Below, in pieces: positions 41,135-53,740 of a stretch of 64,000 nt of DNA. Under the pieces are notes generated by a model that worked only from the letters and a program-made list of their open reading frames with translations, was not told where the DNA came from and ran no database searches. Source of the stretch: Rhopalosiphum padi (taxonomy: Eukaryota > Arthropoda > Insecta > Hemiptera > Aphididae); assembly GCF_020882245.1 (NCBI RefSeq), contig NC_083599.1, positions 1,674,001-1,738,000 of the forward strand. Direction: 5' to 3'. The position numbers and the translations under genes were made by a program. Position 1 is the first letter of the stretch. Each line of letters begins with the position of its first letter.

Positions 41135-42004
41135 CAGTGGTGGCCAACTACGGCCCGCGGGCCAAATCCGGGCCGCCATCATTTAATATCTGGCCCGCGA
41201 AAGAAATATAATATTTTACATTTACGTAAAAAAAAAATTTAAGTATACATTCTTCATATTTAATCCCGTATCGCCATATCGTAGCGTTTTTGTTGTTACA
41301 ATGTCATTTAATAATATAAATAGCATTACCGTATCTTATCTTATTTTCATACGATAGTAGTATTATAGTTATATTACTGTGCTCGTTGCTCGACCAATTT
41401 TAAGACATTCGAACTAAAGAACCAATTATAAATCTATTTGAAAATCCATTTAATATAAATCCAGAAATTGTCGAAGCTTCTTTACAATTAGAAATTATAG
41501 AACTCCAATCTAATAATTCTTTAAGAACAACATTTAATAATTTGACAAGCTCTCAAAATCTTGTTCAGTTTTATTCAAATTTGTCTGAAGAAGATTTTCC
41601 AAATGTTTGGAAGTTTGCTGCCAAGATGTCTTGTATATTTGGTTCAACATATATTTGTGAGCAAGTATTTTCAACGATGAAAATTAACAAAAGTAAAACT
41701 CGATCTCGCATCACAAATGAACATCTACACGCCGTTCTCCGAGTAAATTCTACCAAATTAGAACCTAATATTAATTTCCTCTGTCAACAGAAACAAGCTC
41801 ACAGTTCACATTAACAAATTAATACATTTTAAAATATGTTTTGTAAATATAAAACGATATTTTGTATAGTTTATATTTATTTTTATATGTGTTTTAATAA
41901 TTTATTTAAAATAATTTTTGAAATTGAAGCTGATTTAATTTTGGCCCGCGGTAAAATTTTTTTTTTTTTTATGGCCCGAGTTAAAAAAAGTTTGGCCACC
42001 ACTG
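41135..42004 (+). mobile_element. Deletion-derivative hAT element, copy 1 (870 bp)
   Basis: The terminal inverted repeats start CAGTGGTGGCCAA (right end seen as ggccaccactg), and an 8-bp target duplication flanks the element, as in hAT transposons. The left end is rich in GGCCCGCGGGCC-type words, echoed by 'ggcccgcgg' and 'ggcccgag' near the right end. Only the C-terminal part of a transposase remains (41,404-41,814), so the element is non-autonomous. The GC-rich ends contrast with the AT-rich satellite around it. Confidence 0.92.
41404..41814 (+). pseudogene. C-terminal hAT transposase remnant (dimerisation domain), copy 1
   Basis: An open frame of 136 codons without an ATG start. It opens after the stop at 41,401-41,403 and ends at TAA 41,812. 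The first part (NLFENPFNINPE...LQLEIIELQ) and the core (FPNVWKFAAKMSCIFGSTYI, then CEQVFSTMK, then SKTRSRITNEHL) match the C-terminal dimerisation region of hAT transposases of the kind found in GTF2IRD2-like and ZBED-like relatives. The zinc finger and the catalytic domain are missing. Coding starts abruptly about 270 bp inside the element, which indicates an internal deletion. Translation as a truncated protein is not supported by any start codon. Confidence 0.85.
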
Positions 42005-42012
42005 GTCTAGGT
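42005..42012. repeat. Target site duplication, right (hAT derivative, copy 1)
   Basis: GTCTAGGT, followed by normal satellite sequence TTTAATACATTAAC. Confidence 0.88.
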
Positions 42013-45000
42013 TTTAATACATTAACTTAATAATTGATGCTATTAGACTATTTAAAAAAAATTTAATTTTATAAATTTGACTACATTAAAATATCAAATA
42101 ATGATTATGAAATATGAGGAAAAATGTATAAACAATAGTAAGTAATGGTAAATTAGAATGATTTTCTCTATCAACTGGACAAGGCTTTAATACATGAACT
42201 TAAGAATTGATTATTTACCTATCATTTAAAAATATATATATTATACATATGACAAATTATAATATGAAAGCATGATTATAGTGTTTATGAAATATCAGGT
42301 AAAAATGTATAAAAAATAGTTTACAATGGTGAATTAGAATGATTTTTCCTATCAAATGGTCAAAGCTTCAATTAATTAACTTTAGAATTGATTATTTACC
42401 CATCATTTAAAAATAAAAATATTATACATATGACAAATTATAATATGAAAGCATGATTATAGTGTTTATGAAGTATTAGGTAAAAATGTATAAATAATAG
42501 TTAGTAATGGTAAATTAGAATGATTTTCACTATCAACTGGTCAAGGCTTTAATACATGAAATTAAGAATTGATTATTTAACTATCATTTAAAAATATATA
42601 TATTTGATATTTATCAAAATAATCATTAAATTGCATATTTTATAGTGTTTATGAAGTATCAGGTAAAAATCTAAAAATAACAGTTAGAAATGGTAAATTA
42701 GAATGATTTTCTCTATCAACTGGTCAAGGCTTTAATACATGAACTTAAGAATTGATTATTTAACTATCATTTAAAAATATATATATTTGATATTTATCAA
42801 AATAATCATTAAATTGCATATTTTATAGTGTTTATGAAGTATCAGGTAAAAATCTAAAAAAAACAGTTAGAAATGGTAAATTAGAACGATTTTCTGTATC
42901 TTATGGTCTAGATTTAATATATTATTTTTAGAACTGTGTATATTACAATCATTTAAATATATGAATTTCATACATATGACAAATTATAATATGAATGCAT
43001 GATTTAGAGTGTTTATGAAATATCAGGTAAAAATGTATAAAAAATAGTTTACAATGGTGAATTAGTATAATTTTCCCTATCAAATGGTCAAAACTTCAAT
43101 AAATTAACTTAACAATCATTTATAAATATATATATTTGATATTTATCAAAATAATCATTAAATTGCATGATTTTTATTATGTATAAAGTGTCAGGTAAAA
43201 ATGTATAAATAATTTTTACTAATGGAATATTAGAAAGATTTTCTCTATCTAATGGTCTAGGTTTTAATACATTAACTTAATAATTGATGCTATTAGACTA
43301 TTTTAAAAAATTTTAATTTTATAAATTTGACTACATTAAAATTTTAAATAATGATTATGAAATATCAGGAAAAATGTATAAATAATAGTTAGTAATATTA
43401 AATTAGAATGATTTTCACTATCAACTGGTCAAGGCTTTAATACATGAACTTTAGAATTGATTATTTACCCATCATTTAAAAATAAAAATACTATACATAT
43501 GACAAATTATAATATGAAAGCATGATTATAGTGTTTATGAAGTATTAGGTAAAAATGTATCAATAATAGTTAGTAATGGTAAATTAGAATGATTTTCTCT
43601 ATCTAATGGTCTAGGTTTTAATACATTAACATTAGAATTGTTTATTTTATAATAATTTATAAATATATATATATATGTGTCATTTATCAAAATAATTATT
43701 AAATTGCATGATTTATTGTGTTTATGAAGTATCAGTTAAAAATGTATAAATAATAGTTAGTAATGGAAAATTAGAAAGATTTTCTCTATCTAATGGTCTA
43801 GGTTTTTAATACATTAACTTAATAATTGATGGTATTAGACTATTTTAAAAAATTTTAATTTTATTAATTTGACTACATTAAAATATTAAATAATGATTAT
43901 GAAATATCAGGAAAAATGTATAAACAATAGTAAGTAATGGTAAATAAGAATGATTTTCTCTATCAACTGGACAAGGCTTTAATACATGAACTTAAGAATT
44001 GATTATTTAACTATCATTTAAAAATATAAATATTATACATATGACAAATTATAATATGAATGCATGATTTAGAGTGTTTATGAAGTTTAAGGTAAAAATG
44101 TATAAATAATAGTTAGTAATGGTAAATTAGAATGATTTTCTCTATCTAATGGTCTAGGATTCAATACATTAACGTTAGAATTGTTTATTTTATAATAATT
44201 TATAAATATATATATATGTTTCATTTATCAAAATTATTATTAAATTGCATGATTTATTGTGTTTATGAACTATCAGTTAAAAATGTATAATAATAGTAAG
44301 TAATGGTAAATTAGAAAGATTTTCTCTATTAAATGGTTAAGGCTTTAATACATGAACTTATTTAATATATTATCTTAAGAACTGTGAATATCACAATCAT
44401 TTAAATATATGAATTTCATACTTATGACAAATTATAATATGAAAGCATGATTATAGTGTTTATGAAATATCAGGTAAAAATTTATAAAAAATAGTTTACA
44501 ATGGTGAATTAGAATGATTTTTCCTATCAAATGGTCAAAGCTTCAATAAATTAACTTTAGAATTGATTATTTACCCATCATTTAAAAATAAAAATATTAT
44601 ACATATGACAAATTATAATATGAAAGCATGATTATAGTGTTTATGAAGTATTAGGTAAAAATGTATAAATAACAGTTAGAAATGGTAAATTAGAATGATT
44701 TTCTCTATCAACTGGTCAAGGCTTTAATACATGAACTTAAGAATTGATTATTTAACTATCATTTAAAAAATATATATATTTGATATTTATCAAAATAATC
44801 ATTAAATTGCATATTTTATAGTGTTTATGAAGTATCAGGTAAAAATCTAAAAAAAACAGTTAGAAATGGTAAATTAGAACGATTTTCTGTATCTTATGGT
44901 CTAGATTTAATATATTATCTTTAGAACTGTGTATATTACAATCATTTAAATATATGAATTTCATACATATGACAAATTATAATATGAATGCATGATTTAG

Positions 45001-47265
45001 AGTGTTTATGAAATATCAGGTAAAAATGTATAAAAAATAGTTTACAATGGTGAATTAGTATAATTTTCCCTATCAAATGGTCAAAACTTCAATAAATTAA
45101 CTTAACAATCATTTATAAATATATATATTTGATATTTATCAAAATAATCATTAAATTGCATGATTTTTATTATGTATAAAGTGTCAGGTAAAAATGTATA
45201 AATAATTTTTACTAATGGAATATTAGAAAGATTTTCTCTATCTAATGGTCTAGGTTTTAATACATTAACTTAATAATTGATGCTATTAGACTATTTTAAA
45301 AAATTTTAATTTTATAAATTTGACTACATTAAAATTTTAAATAATGATTATGAAATATCAGGAAAAATGTATAAATAATAGTTAGTAATATTAAATTAGA
45401 ATGATTTTCACTATCAACTGGTCAAGGCTTTAATACATGAACTTTAGAATTGATTATTTAACTATCATTTAAAAAAATTAATATTATACATATGACAAAT
45501 TATAATATGAATGCATGATTTAGAGTGTTTATGAAGTTTAAGGTAAAAATGTATAAATAATAGTTAGTAATGGTAAATTAGAATGATTTTCTCTATCAAC
45601 TGGACAAGGCTTTAATACATGAACTTAAGAATTGATTATTTAACTATCATTTTAAAATATAAATATTATAGATATGACAAATTATAATATGAATGCATGA
45701 TTTAGAGTGTTTATGAAGTTTAAGGTAAAAATGTATAAATAATAGTTAGTAATGGTAAATTAGAATGATTTTCTCTATCTAATGGTCTAGGATTCAATAC
45801 ATTAACGTTAGAATTGTTTATTTTATAATAATTTATAAATATATATATATGTTTCATTTATCAAAATTATTATTAAATTGCATGATTTATTGTGTTTATG
45901 AACTATCAGTTAAAAATGTATAAATAATAGTAAGTAATGGTAAATTAGAAAGATTTTCTCTATTAAATGGTTAAGGCTTTAATACATGTACTTAAGAATT
46001 GATGATTTAACTATCATTTAAAAATATATATATATGATATTTATCAAAATAATCATTAAATTGCATTTTTTATAGTGTTTATGAAGTATCAGGTAAAAAT
46101 CTAAAATAACAGTTAGAAATGGTAAATTAGAACGATTTTCTGTATCTTATGGTATAGGTTTTAATACATTAACATTAGAATTGTTTATTTTATAATAATT
46201 TATAAATATAGATATATGTTTCATTTATCTAAATAATTATTAAATTGCATGATTTATTGTGTTTATGAAGTATCAGTTAAAAATGTATAATTTATTGTTA
46301 ATTATGGTAAATTAGAATGATTTTCTCTATCAACTGGACAAGGCTTTAATACATGAACTTAAGAATTGATTATTTAACTATCATTTTAAAATATAAATAT
46401 TATACATATGACAAATTATAATATGAATGCATGATTTAGAGTGTTTATGAAGTTTAAGGTAAAAATATATAAATAATAGTTAGTAATGGTAAATTAGAAT
46501 GATTTTCTCTATCTAATGGTCTAGGATTCAATACAATAACGTTAGAATTGTTTATTTTATAATAATTTATAAATATATATATATGTTTCATTTATCAAAA
46601 TTATTATTAAATTGCATGATCTATTGTGTTTATGAAGTATCAGTTAAAAATGTATAAATAATAGTAAGTAATGGTAAATTAGAAAGATTTTCTCTATTAA
46701 ATGGTTAAGGCTTTAATACATGAACTTATTTAATATATTATCTTAAGAACTGTGAATATCACAATCATTTAAATATATGAATTTCATACTTATGACAAAT
46801 TATAATATGAAAGCATGATTATAGTGTTTATGAAATATCAGGTAAAAATGTATAAAAAATAGTTTACAATGGTGAATTAGAATGATTTTTCCTATCAAAT
46901 GGTCAAAGCTTCAATAAATTAACTTTAGAATTGATTATTTACCCATCATTTAAAAATAAAAATATTATACATATGACAAATTATAATATGAAAGCATGAT
47001 TATAGTGTTTATGAAGTATTAGGTAAAAATGTATAAATAACAGTTAGAAATGGTAAATTAGAATGATTTTCTCTATCAACTGGTCAAGGCTTTAATACAT
47101 GAACTTAAGAATTGATTATTTAACTATCATTTAAAAATATATATATTTGATATTTATCAAAATAATCATTAAATTGCATGATTTTTATTGTGTATAAAGT
47201 GTCAGGTAAAAATGTATAAATAATTTTTACTAATGGAATATTAGAAACATTTCCTCTATCTAATG
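42013..47265. repeat. Satellite array, block 6
   Basis: About 5.25 kb of monomers in the same orientation between the two hAT derivatives. It contains the right part of the first and the left part of the second copy of the 6.14-kb duplication. From about 42 kb onward spurious-looking single-base insertions become rare again. Confidence 0.96.
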
Positions 47266-47273
47266 GTCTAGGT
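47266..47273. repeat. Target site duplication, left (hAT derivative, copy 2)
   Basis: GTCTAGGT directly abuts the element end CAGTGG. The five extra bases of copy 1 are absent. Confidence 0.88.
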
Positions 47274-48145
47274 CAGTGGTGGCCAACTACGGCCCGCGGG
47301 CCAAATCCGGGCCGCCATCATTTAATATCTGGCCCGCGAAAGAAATATAATATTTTACATTTACGTAAAAAAAAAATTTAAGTATACATTCTTCATATTT
47401 AATCCCGTATCGCCATATCGTAGCGTTTTTGTTGTTACAATGTCATTTAATAATATAAATAGCATTACCGTATCTTATCTTATTTTCATACGATAGTAGT
47501 ATTATAGTTATATTACTGTGCTCGTTGCTCGACCAATTTTAAGACATTCGAACTAAAGAACCAATTATAAATCTATTTGAAAATCCATTTAATATAAATC
47601 CAGAAATTGTCGAAGCTTCTTTACAATTAGAAATTATAGAACTCCAATCTAATAATTCTTTAAGAACAACATTTAATAATTTGACAAGCTCTCAAAATCT
47701 TGTTCAGTTTTATTCAAATTTGTCTGAAGAAGATTTTCCAAATGTTTGGAAGTTTGCTGCCAAGATGTCTTGTATATTTGGTTCAACATATATTTGTGAG
47801 CAAGTATTTTCAACGATGAAAATTAACAAAAGTAAAACTCGATCTCGCATCACAAATGAACATCTACACGCCGTTCTCCGAGTAAATTCTACCAAATTAG
47901 AACCTAATATTAATTTCCTCTGTCAACAGAAACAAGCTCACAGTTCACATTAACAAATTAATACATTTTAAAATATGTTTTGTAAATATAAAACGATATT
48001 TTGTATAGTTTATATTTATTTTTATATGTGTTTTAATAATTTATTTAAAAATAATTTTTGAAATTGAAGCTGATTTAATTTTGGCCCGCGGTAAAATTTT
48101 TTTTTTTTTTTATGGCCCGAGTTAAAAAAAGTTTGGCCACCACTG
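47274..48145 (+). mobile_element. Deletion-derivative hAT element, copy 2 (872 bp)
   Basis: Nearly identical to 41,135-42,004; by eye the differences are in homopolymer lengths (an A-run near 48,045 and a T-run near 48,095-48,111). It has the same ends, target duplication and flanking monomer, so it arose by duplication of the surrounding satellite and not by a second transposition. Confidence 0.92.
47543..47953 (+). pseudogene. C-terminal hAT transposase remnant, copy 2
   Basis: The same 136-codon open frame as at 41,404-41,814, with identical protein over the 90 residues I compared (47,681-47,953). It has no ATG start and lacks the zinc-finger and catalytic domains. The identity reflects recent block duplication and does not by itself show selection. 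Confidence 0.85.
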
Positions 48146-48153
48146 GTCTAGGT
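48146..48153. repeat. Target site duplication, right (hAT derivative, copy 2)
   Basis: GTCTAGGT, matching 47,266-47,273. Confidence 0.88.
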
Positions 48154-48955
48154 TTTAATACATTAACTTAATAATTGATGCTATTAGACTATTTAAAAAA
48201 AATTTAATTTTATAAATTTGACTACATTAAAATATCAAATAATGATTATGAAATATGAGGAAAAATGTATAAACAATAGTAAGTAATGGTAAATTAGAAT
48301 GATTTTCTCTATCAACTGGACAAGGCTTTAATACATGAACTTAAGAATTGATTATTTACCTATCATTTAAAAATATATATATTATACATATGACAAATTA
48401 TAATATGAAAGCATGATTATAGTGTTTATGAAATATCAGGTAAAAATGTATAAAAAATAGTTTACAATGGTGAATTAGAATGATTTTTCCTATCAAATGG
48501 TCAAAGCTTCAATTAATTAACTTTAGAATTGATTATTTACCCATCATTTAAAAATAAAAATATTATACATATGACAAATTATAATATGAAAGCATGATTA
48601 TAGTGTTTATGAAGTATTAGGTAAAAATGTATAAATAATAGTTAGTAATGGTAAATTAGAATGATTTTCACTATCAACTGGTCAAGGCTTTAATACATGA
48701 AATTAAGAATTGATTATTTAACTATCATTTAAAAATATATATATTTGATATTTATCAAAATAATCATTAAATTGCATATTTTATAGTGTTTATGAAGTAT
48801 CAGGTAAAAATCTAAAAATAACAGTTAGAAATGGTAAATTAGAATGATTTTCTCTATCAACTGGTCAAGGCTTTAATACATGAACTTAAGAATTGATTAT
48901 TTAACTATCATTTAAAAATATATATATTTGATATTTATCAAAATAATCATTAAAT

Positions 48956-50516
48956 TGCATATTTTATAGTGTTTATGAAGTATCAGGTAAAAATCTAAAA
49001 AAAAACAGTTAGAAATGGTAAATTAGAACGATTTTCTGTATCTTATGGTCTAGATTTAATATATTATTTTTAGAACTGTGTATATTACAATCATTTAAAT
49101 ATATGAATTTCATACATATGACAAATTATAATATGAATGCATGATTTAGAGTGTTTATGAAATATCAGGTAAAAATGTATAAAAAATAGTTTACAATGGT
49201 GAATTAGTATAATTTTCCCTATCAAATGGTCAAAGCTTCAATAAATTAACTCAACAATCATTTATAAATATATATATTTGATATTTATCAAAATAATCAT
49301 TAAATTGCATGATTTTTATTGTGTATAAAGTGTCAGGTAAAAATGTATAAATAATTTTTACTCATGGAATATTAGAAAGATTTTCTCTATCTAATGGTCT
49401 AGGTTTTAATACATTTACTTAATAATTGATGCTATTAGACAATTTTAAAAAATTTTAATTATATAAATTTGACTACATTAAAATATCAAATAATGATTAT
49501 GAAATATCAGGAATAATGTATAAATAATAGTTAGTAATATTAAATTAGAATGATTTTCACTATCAACTGGTGAAGGCTTTAATACATGAACTTTAGAATT
49601 GATTATTTACCCATCATTTAAAAATAAAAATATTATACATATGACAAATTATAATATGAAAGCATGATTATAGTATTTATGAAGTATTAGGTAAAAATGT
49701 ATAAATAATAGTTAGTAATGGTAAATTAGAATGATTTTCTCTATCTAATGGTCTAGGTTTCAATACATTAACATTAGAATTGTTTATTTTATAATAATTT
49801 ATAAATATATATATATATGTGTCATTAATCAAAATAATTATTAAATTGCATGATTTATTGTGTTTATGAAGTATCAGTTAAAAATGTATAAATAATAGTT
49901 AGTAATGGAAAATTAGAAAGATTTTCTCTATCTAATGGTCTAGGTTTTAATACATTAACTTAATAATTGAAGGTATTAGACTATTTTAAAAAATTTTAAT
50001 TTTATTAATTTGACTACATTAAAATATCAAATAATGATTATGAAATATCAGGAAAAATGTATAAATAATAGTTAGTAATGGTAAATTAGAAAGATTTTCT
50101 CTATCTAATGGTCTTGGTTTTAATACATTAACATTAGAATTGTTTATTTTATAATAATTTATAAATATATATATATGTGTCATTTATCAAAATAATTATT
50201 AAATTGCATGATTTATTGTGTTTATGAAGTATCAGTTAAAAAAGTATAATTTATTGTTAATAATGGTAAATTCAAATGATTTTCTCTATCTAATGGTGTA
50301 GGTTTAATATATTATCTTAAGAACTGTGAATATCACAATCATTTAAATATATGAATTTCATACTTATGACAAATTATAATATGAAAGCATGATTATAGTG
50401 TTTATGAAATATCAGGTAAAAATGTATAAAAAATAGTTTACAATGGTGAATTAGAATGATTTTTTCTATCAAATGGTCAAAGCTTCAATTAATTAACTTT
50501 AGAATTGATTATTTAA
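48956..50516. repeat. 1,974-bp HOR, copy 1 (11 monomers)
   Basis: This matches about 50,931-52,490 with a constant 1,974-bp offset, checked at 49,027/51,001, 49,561/51,535 and 50,101/52,075. Similarity ends where 'ttatttaactatc' replaces 'ttatttacccatc'. Confidence 0.82.
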
Positions 50517-50930
50517 CTATCATTTAAAAATATATATATTATACATATGACAAATTATAATATGAAAGCATGATTTAGAGTGTTTATAAAGTTTAAGGTA
50601 AAAATCTTAAAATAACAGTTAGAAATGGTAAATTAGAATGATTTTCTCTATCAACTGGTCAAAGCTTCAATTAATTAACTTTAGAATTGATTATTTACCC
50701 ATCATTTAAAAATAAAAATATTATACATATGACAAATTATAATATGAAAGCATGATTATAGTGTTTATGAAGTATTAGGTAAAAATGTATAAATAATAGT
50801 TAGTAATGGTAAATTAGAATGATTTTCACTATCAACTGGTCAAGGCTTTAATTCATGAACTTAAGAATTGATTATTTAACTATCATTTAAAAATATATAT
50901 ATTTGATATTTATCAAAATAATCATTAAAT

Positions 50931-52490
50931 TGCATATTTTATAGTGTTTATGAAGTATCAGGTAAAAATCTAAAAATAACAGTTAGAAATGGTAAATTAG
51001 AACGATTTTCTGTATCTTATGGTCTAGATTTAATATATTATCTTTAGAACTGTGTATATTACAATCATTTAAATATATAAATTTCATACATATGACAAAT
51101 TATAATATGAATGCATGATTTAGAGTGTTTATGAAATATCAGGTAAAAATGTATAAAAAATAGTTTACAATGGTGAATTAGTATAATTTTCCCTATCAAA
51201 TGGTCAAAGCTTCAATAAATTAACTCAACAATCATTTATAAATATATATATTTGATATTTATCAAAATAATCATTAAATTGCATGATTTTTATTGTGTAT
51301 AAAGTGTCAGGTAAAAATGTATAAATAATTTTTACTTATGGAATATTAGAAAGATTTTCTCTATCTAATGGTCTAGGTTTTAATACATTTACTTAATAAT
51401 TGATGCTATTAGACTATTTTAAAAAATTTTAATTATATAAATTTGACTACATTAAAATATCAAATAATGATTATGAAATATCAGGAATAATGTATAAATA
51501 ATAGTTAGTAATATTAAATTAGAATGATTTTCACTATCAACAGGTGAAGGCTTTAATACATGAACTTTAGAATTGATTATTTACCCATCATTTAAAAATA
51601 AAAATATTATACATATGACAAATTATAATATGAAAGCATGATTATAGTATTTATGAAGTATTAGGTAAAAATGTATAAATAATAGTTAGTAATGGTAAAT
51701 TAGAATGATTTTCTCTATCTAATGGTCTAGGTTTCAATACATTAACATTAGAATTGTTTATTTTATAATAATTTATAAATATATATATATATGTGTCATT
51801 AATCAAAATAATTATTAAATTGCATGATTTATTGTGTTTATGAAGTATCAGTTAAAAATGTATAAATAATAGTTAGTAATGGAAAATTAGAAAGATTTTC
51901 TCTATCTAATGGTCTAGGTTTTAATACATTAACTTAATAATTGAAGGTATTAGACTATTTTAAAAAATTTTAATTTTATTAATTTGACTACATTAAAATA
52001 TCAAATAATGATTATGAAATATCAGGAAAAATGTATAAATAATAGTTAGTAATGGTAAATTAGAAAGATTTTCTCTATCTAATGGTCTAGGTTTTAATAC
52101 ATTAACATTAGAATTGTTTATTTTATAATAATTTATAAATATATATATATGTGTCATTTATCAAAATAATTATTAAATTGCATGATTTATTGTGTTTATG
52201 AAGTATCAGTTAAAAAAGTATAATTTATTGTTAATAATGGTAAATTCAAATGATTTTCTCTATCTAATGGTGTAGGTTTAATATATTATCTTAAGAACTG
52301 TGAATATCACAATCATTTAAATATATGAATTTCATACTTATGACAAATTATAATATGAAAGCATGATTATAGTGTTTATGAAATATCAGGTAAAAATGTA
52401 TAAAAAATAGTTTACAATGGTGAATTAGAATGATTTTTTCTATCAAATGGTCAAAGCTTCAATTAATTAACTTTAGAATTGATTATTTAC
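50931..52490. repeat. 1,974-bp HOR, copy 2
   Basis: Partner of 48,956-50,516. Single-base differences include 'caacaggtg' versus 'caactggtg'. Confidence 0.82.
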
Positions 52491-53740
52491 CCATCATTTA
52501 AAAATAAAAATATTATACATATGACAAATTATAATATGAAAGCATGATTATAGTGTTTATGAAGTATTAGGTAAAAATGTATAAATAACAGTTAGAAATG
52601 GTAAATTAGAATGATTTTCTCTATCAACTGGTCAAGGCTTTAATACATGAACTTAAGAATTGATTATTTAACTATCATTTAAAAATATATATATTTGATA
52701 TTTATCAAAATAATCATTAAATTGCATATTTTATAGTGTTTATGAAGTATCAGGTAAAAATCTAAAAATAACAGTTAGAAATGGTAAATTAGAACGATTT
52801 TCTGTATCTTATGGTCTAGATTTAATATAAATAGTAAAAATAGTTTACAATGGTGAATTAGTATAATTTTCCCTATCAAATGGTCAAAGCTTCAATAAAT
52901 TAACTTAACAATCATTTATAAATATATATATTTGATATTTATCAAAATAATCATTAAATTGCATATTTTATAGTGTTTATGAAGTATCAGTTAAAAATCT
53001 ATAAATAATAGTTAGTAATGGTAAATTAGAACGATTTTCTGTATCTTATGGTCTAGATTTAATATATTATCTTTAGAACTGTGTATATTACAATCATTTA
53101 AATATATGAATTTCATACATATGACAAATTATAATATGAATGCATGATTTAGAGTGTTTATGAAATATCAGGTAAAAATGTATAAAAAATAGTTTTACAA
53201 TGGTGAATTAGTATAATTTTCCCTATCAAATGGTCAAAGCATCAATAAATTAACTTAACAATCATTTATAAATATATATATTTGATATTTATCAAAATAA
53301 TTATTAAATTGCATGATTTATTGTGTTTATGAAGTATCAGTTAAAAATGTATAAATAATAGTTAGTAATGGAAAATTAGAAAGATTTTCTCTATTAAATG
53401 GTTAAGGCTTTAATACATGAACTTAAGAATTGATTATTTAACTATCATTTAAAAATATATATATTTGATATTTATCAAAATAATCATTAAATTGCATTTT
53501 TTATAGTGTTTATGAAGTATCAGATAAATATCTAAAATAACAGTTAGAAATGGTAAATTAGAACGATTTTCTGTATCTTATGGTCTAGGTTTTAATACAT
53601 TAACATTAGAATTGTTTATTTTATAATAATTTATAAATATATATATATGTGTCATTTATCAAAATAATTATTAAATTGCATGATTTATTGTGTTTAAGAA
53701 GTATCAGTTAAAAATGTATAAATAATAGTTAGTAATGGTA
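51655..53740. repeat. 4,224-bp-offset duplication, copy 1
   Basis: This matches 55,879-57,780. It shares an unusual fused monomer junction 'aatataaatagtaaaaatag' (52,824 and 57,048), and copy 1 has one extra 182-bp monomer (offset 4,224 before and 4,042 after). Confidence 0.82.

Larger units (their letters stand above)
37800..43100. repeat. Large satellite block duplication (offset ~6.14 kb), copy 1
   Basis: This matches about 43,950-49,220 with an offset of 6,137-6,146 bp, including the embedded hAT derivative at 41,135-42,004 and shared marker variants such as 'aggattcaatacaataacg' and 'tatattatttttag'. Ends are approximate. After 43,080 the copies diverge ('caaaacttc' versus 'caaagcttc'). 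Confidence 0.85.
43950..49220. repeat. Large satellite block duplication (offset ~6.14 kb), copy 2
   Basis: Partner of about 37,800-43,100. It carries the second hAT derivative (47,274-48,145) in the identical monomer position, with the same target duplication. Confidence 0.85.

Noticed and set aside
41836..42030. Plus-strand 64-codon frame at the right end of the hAT derivative
   Set aside because: It reads through a T-run and the terminal inverted repeat into satellite; its composition is that of non-coding AT-rich DNA.
41135..48145. Two independent insertions of the same hAT derivative into the same target sequence
   Set aside because: Shared flanking variants over more than 5 kb at a constant offset make one insertion followed by block duplication far more likely.
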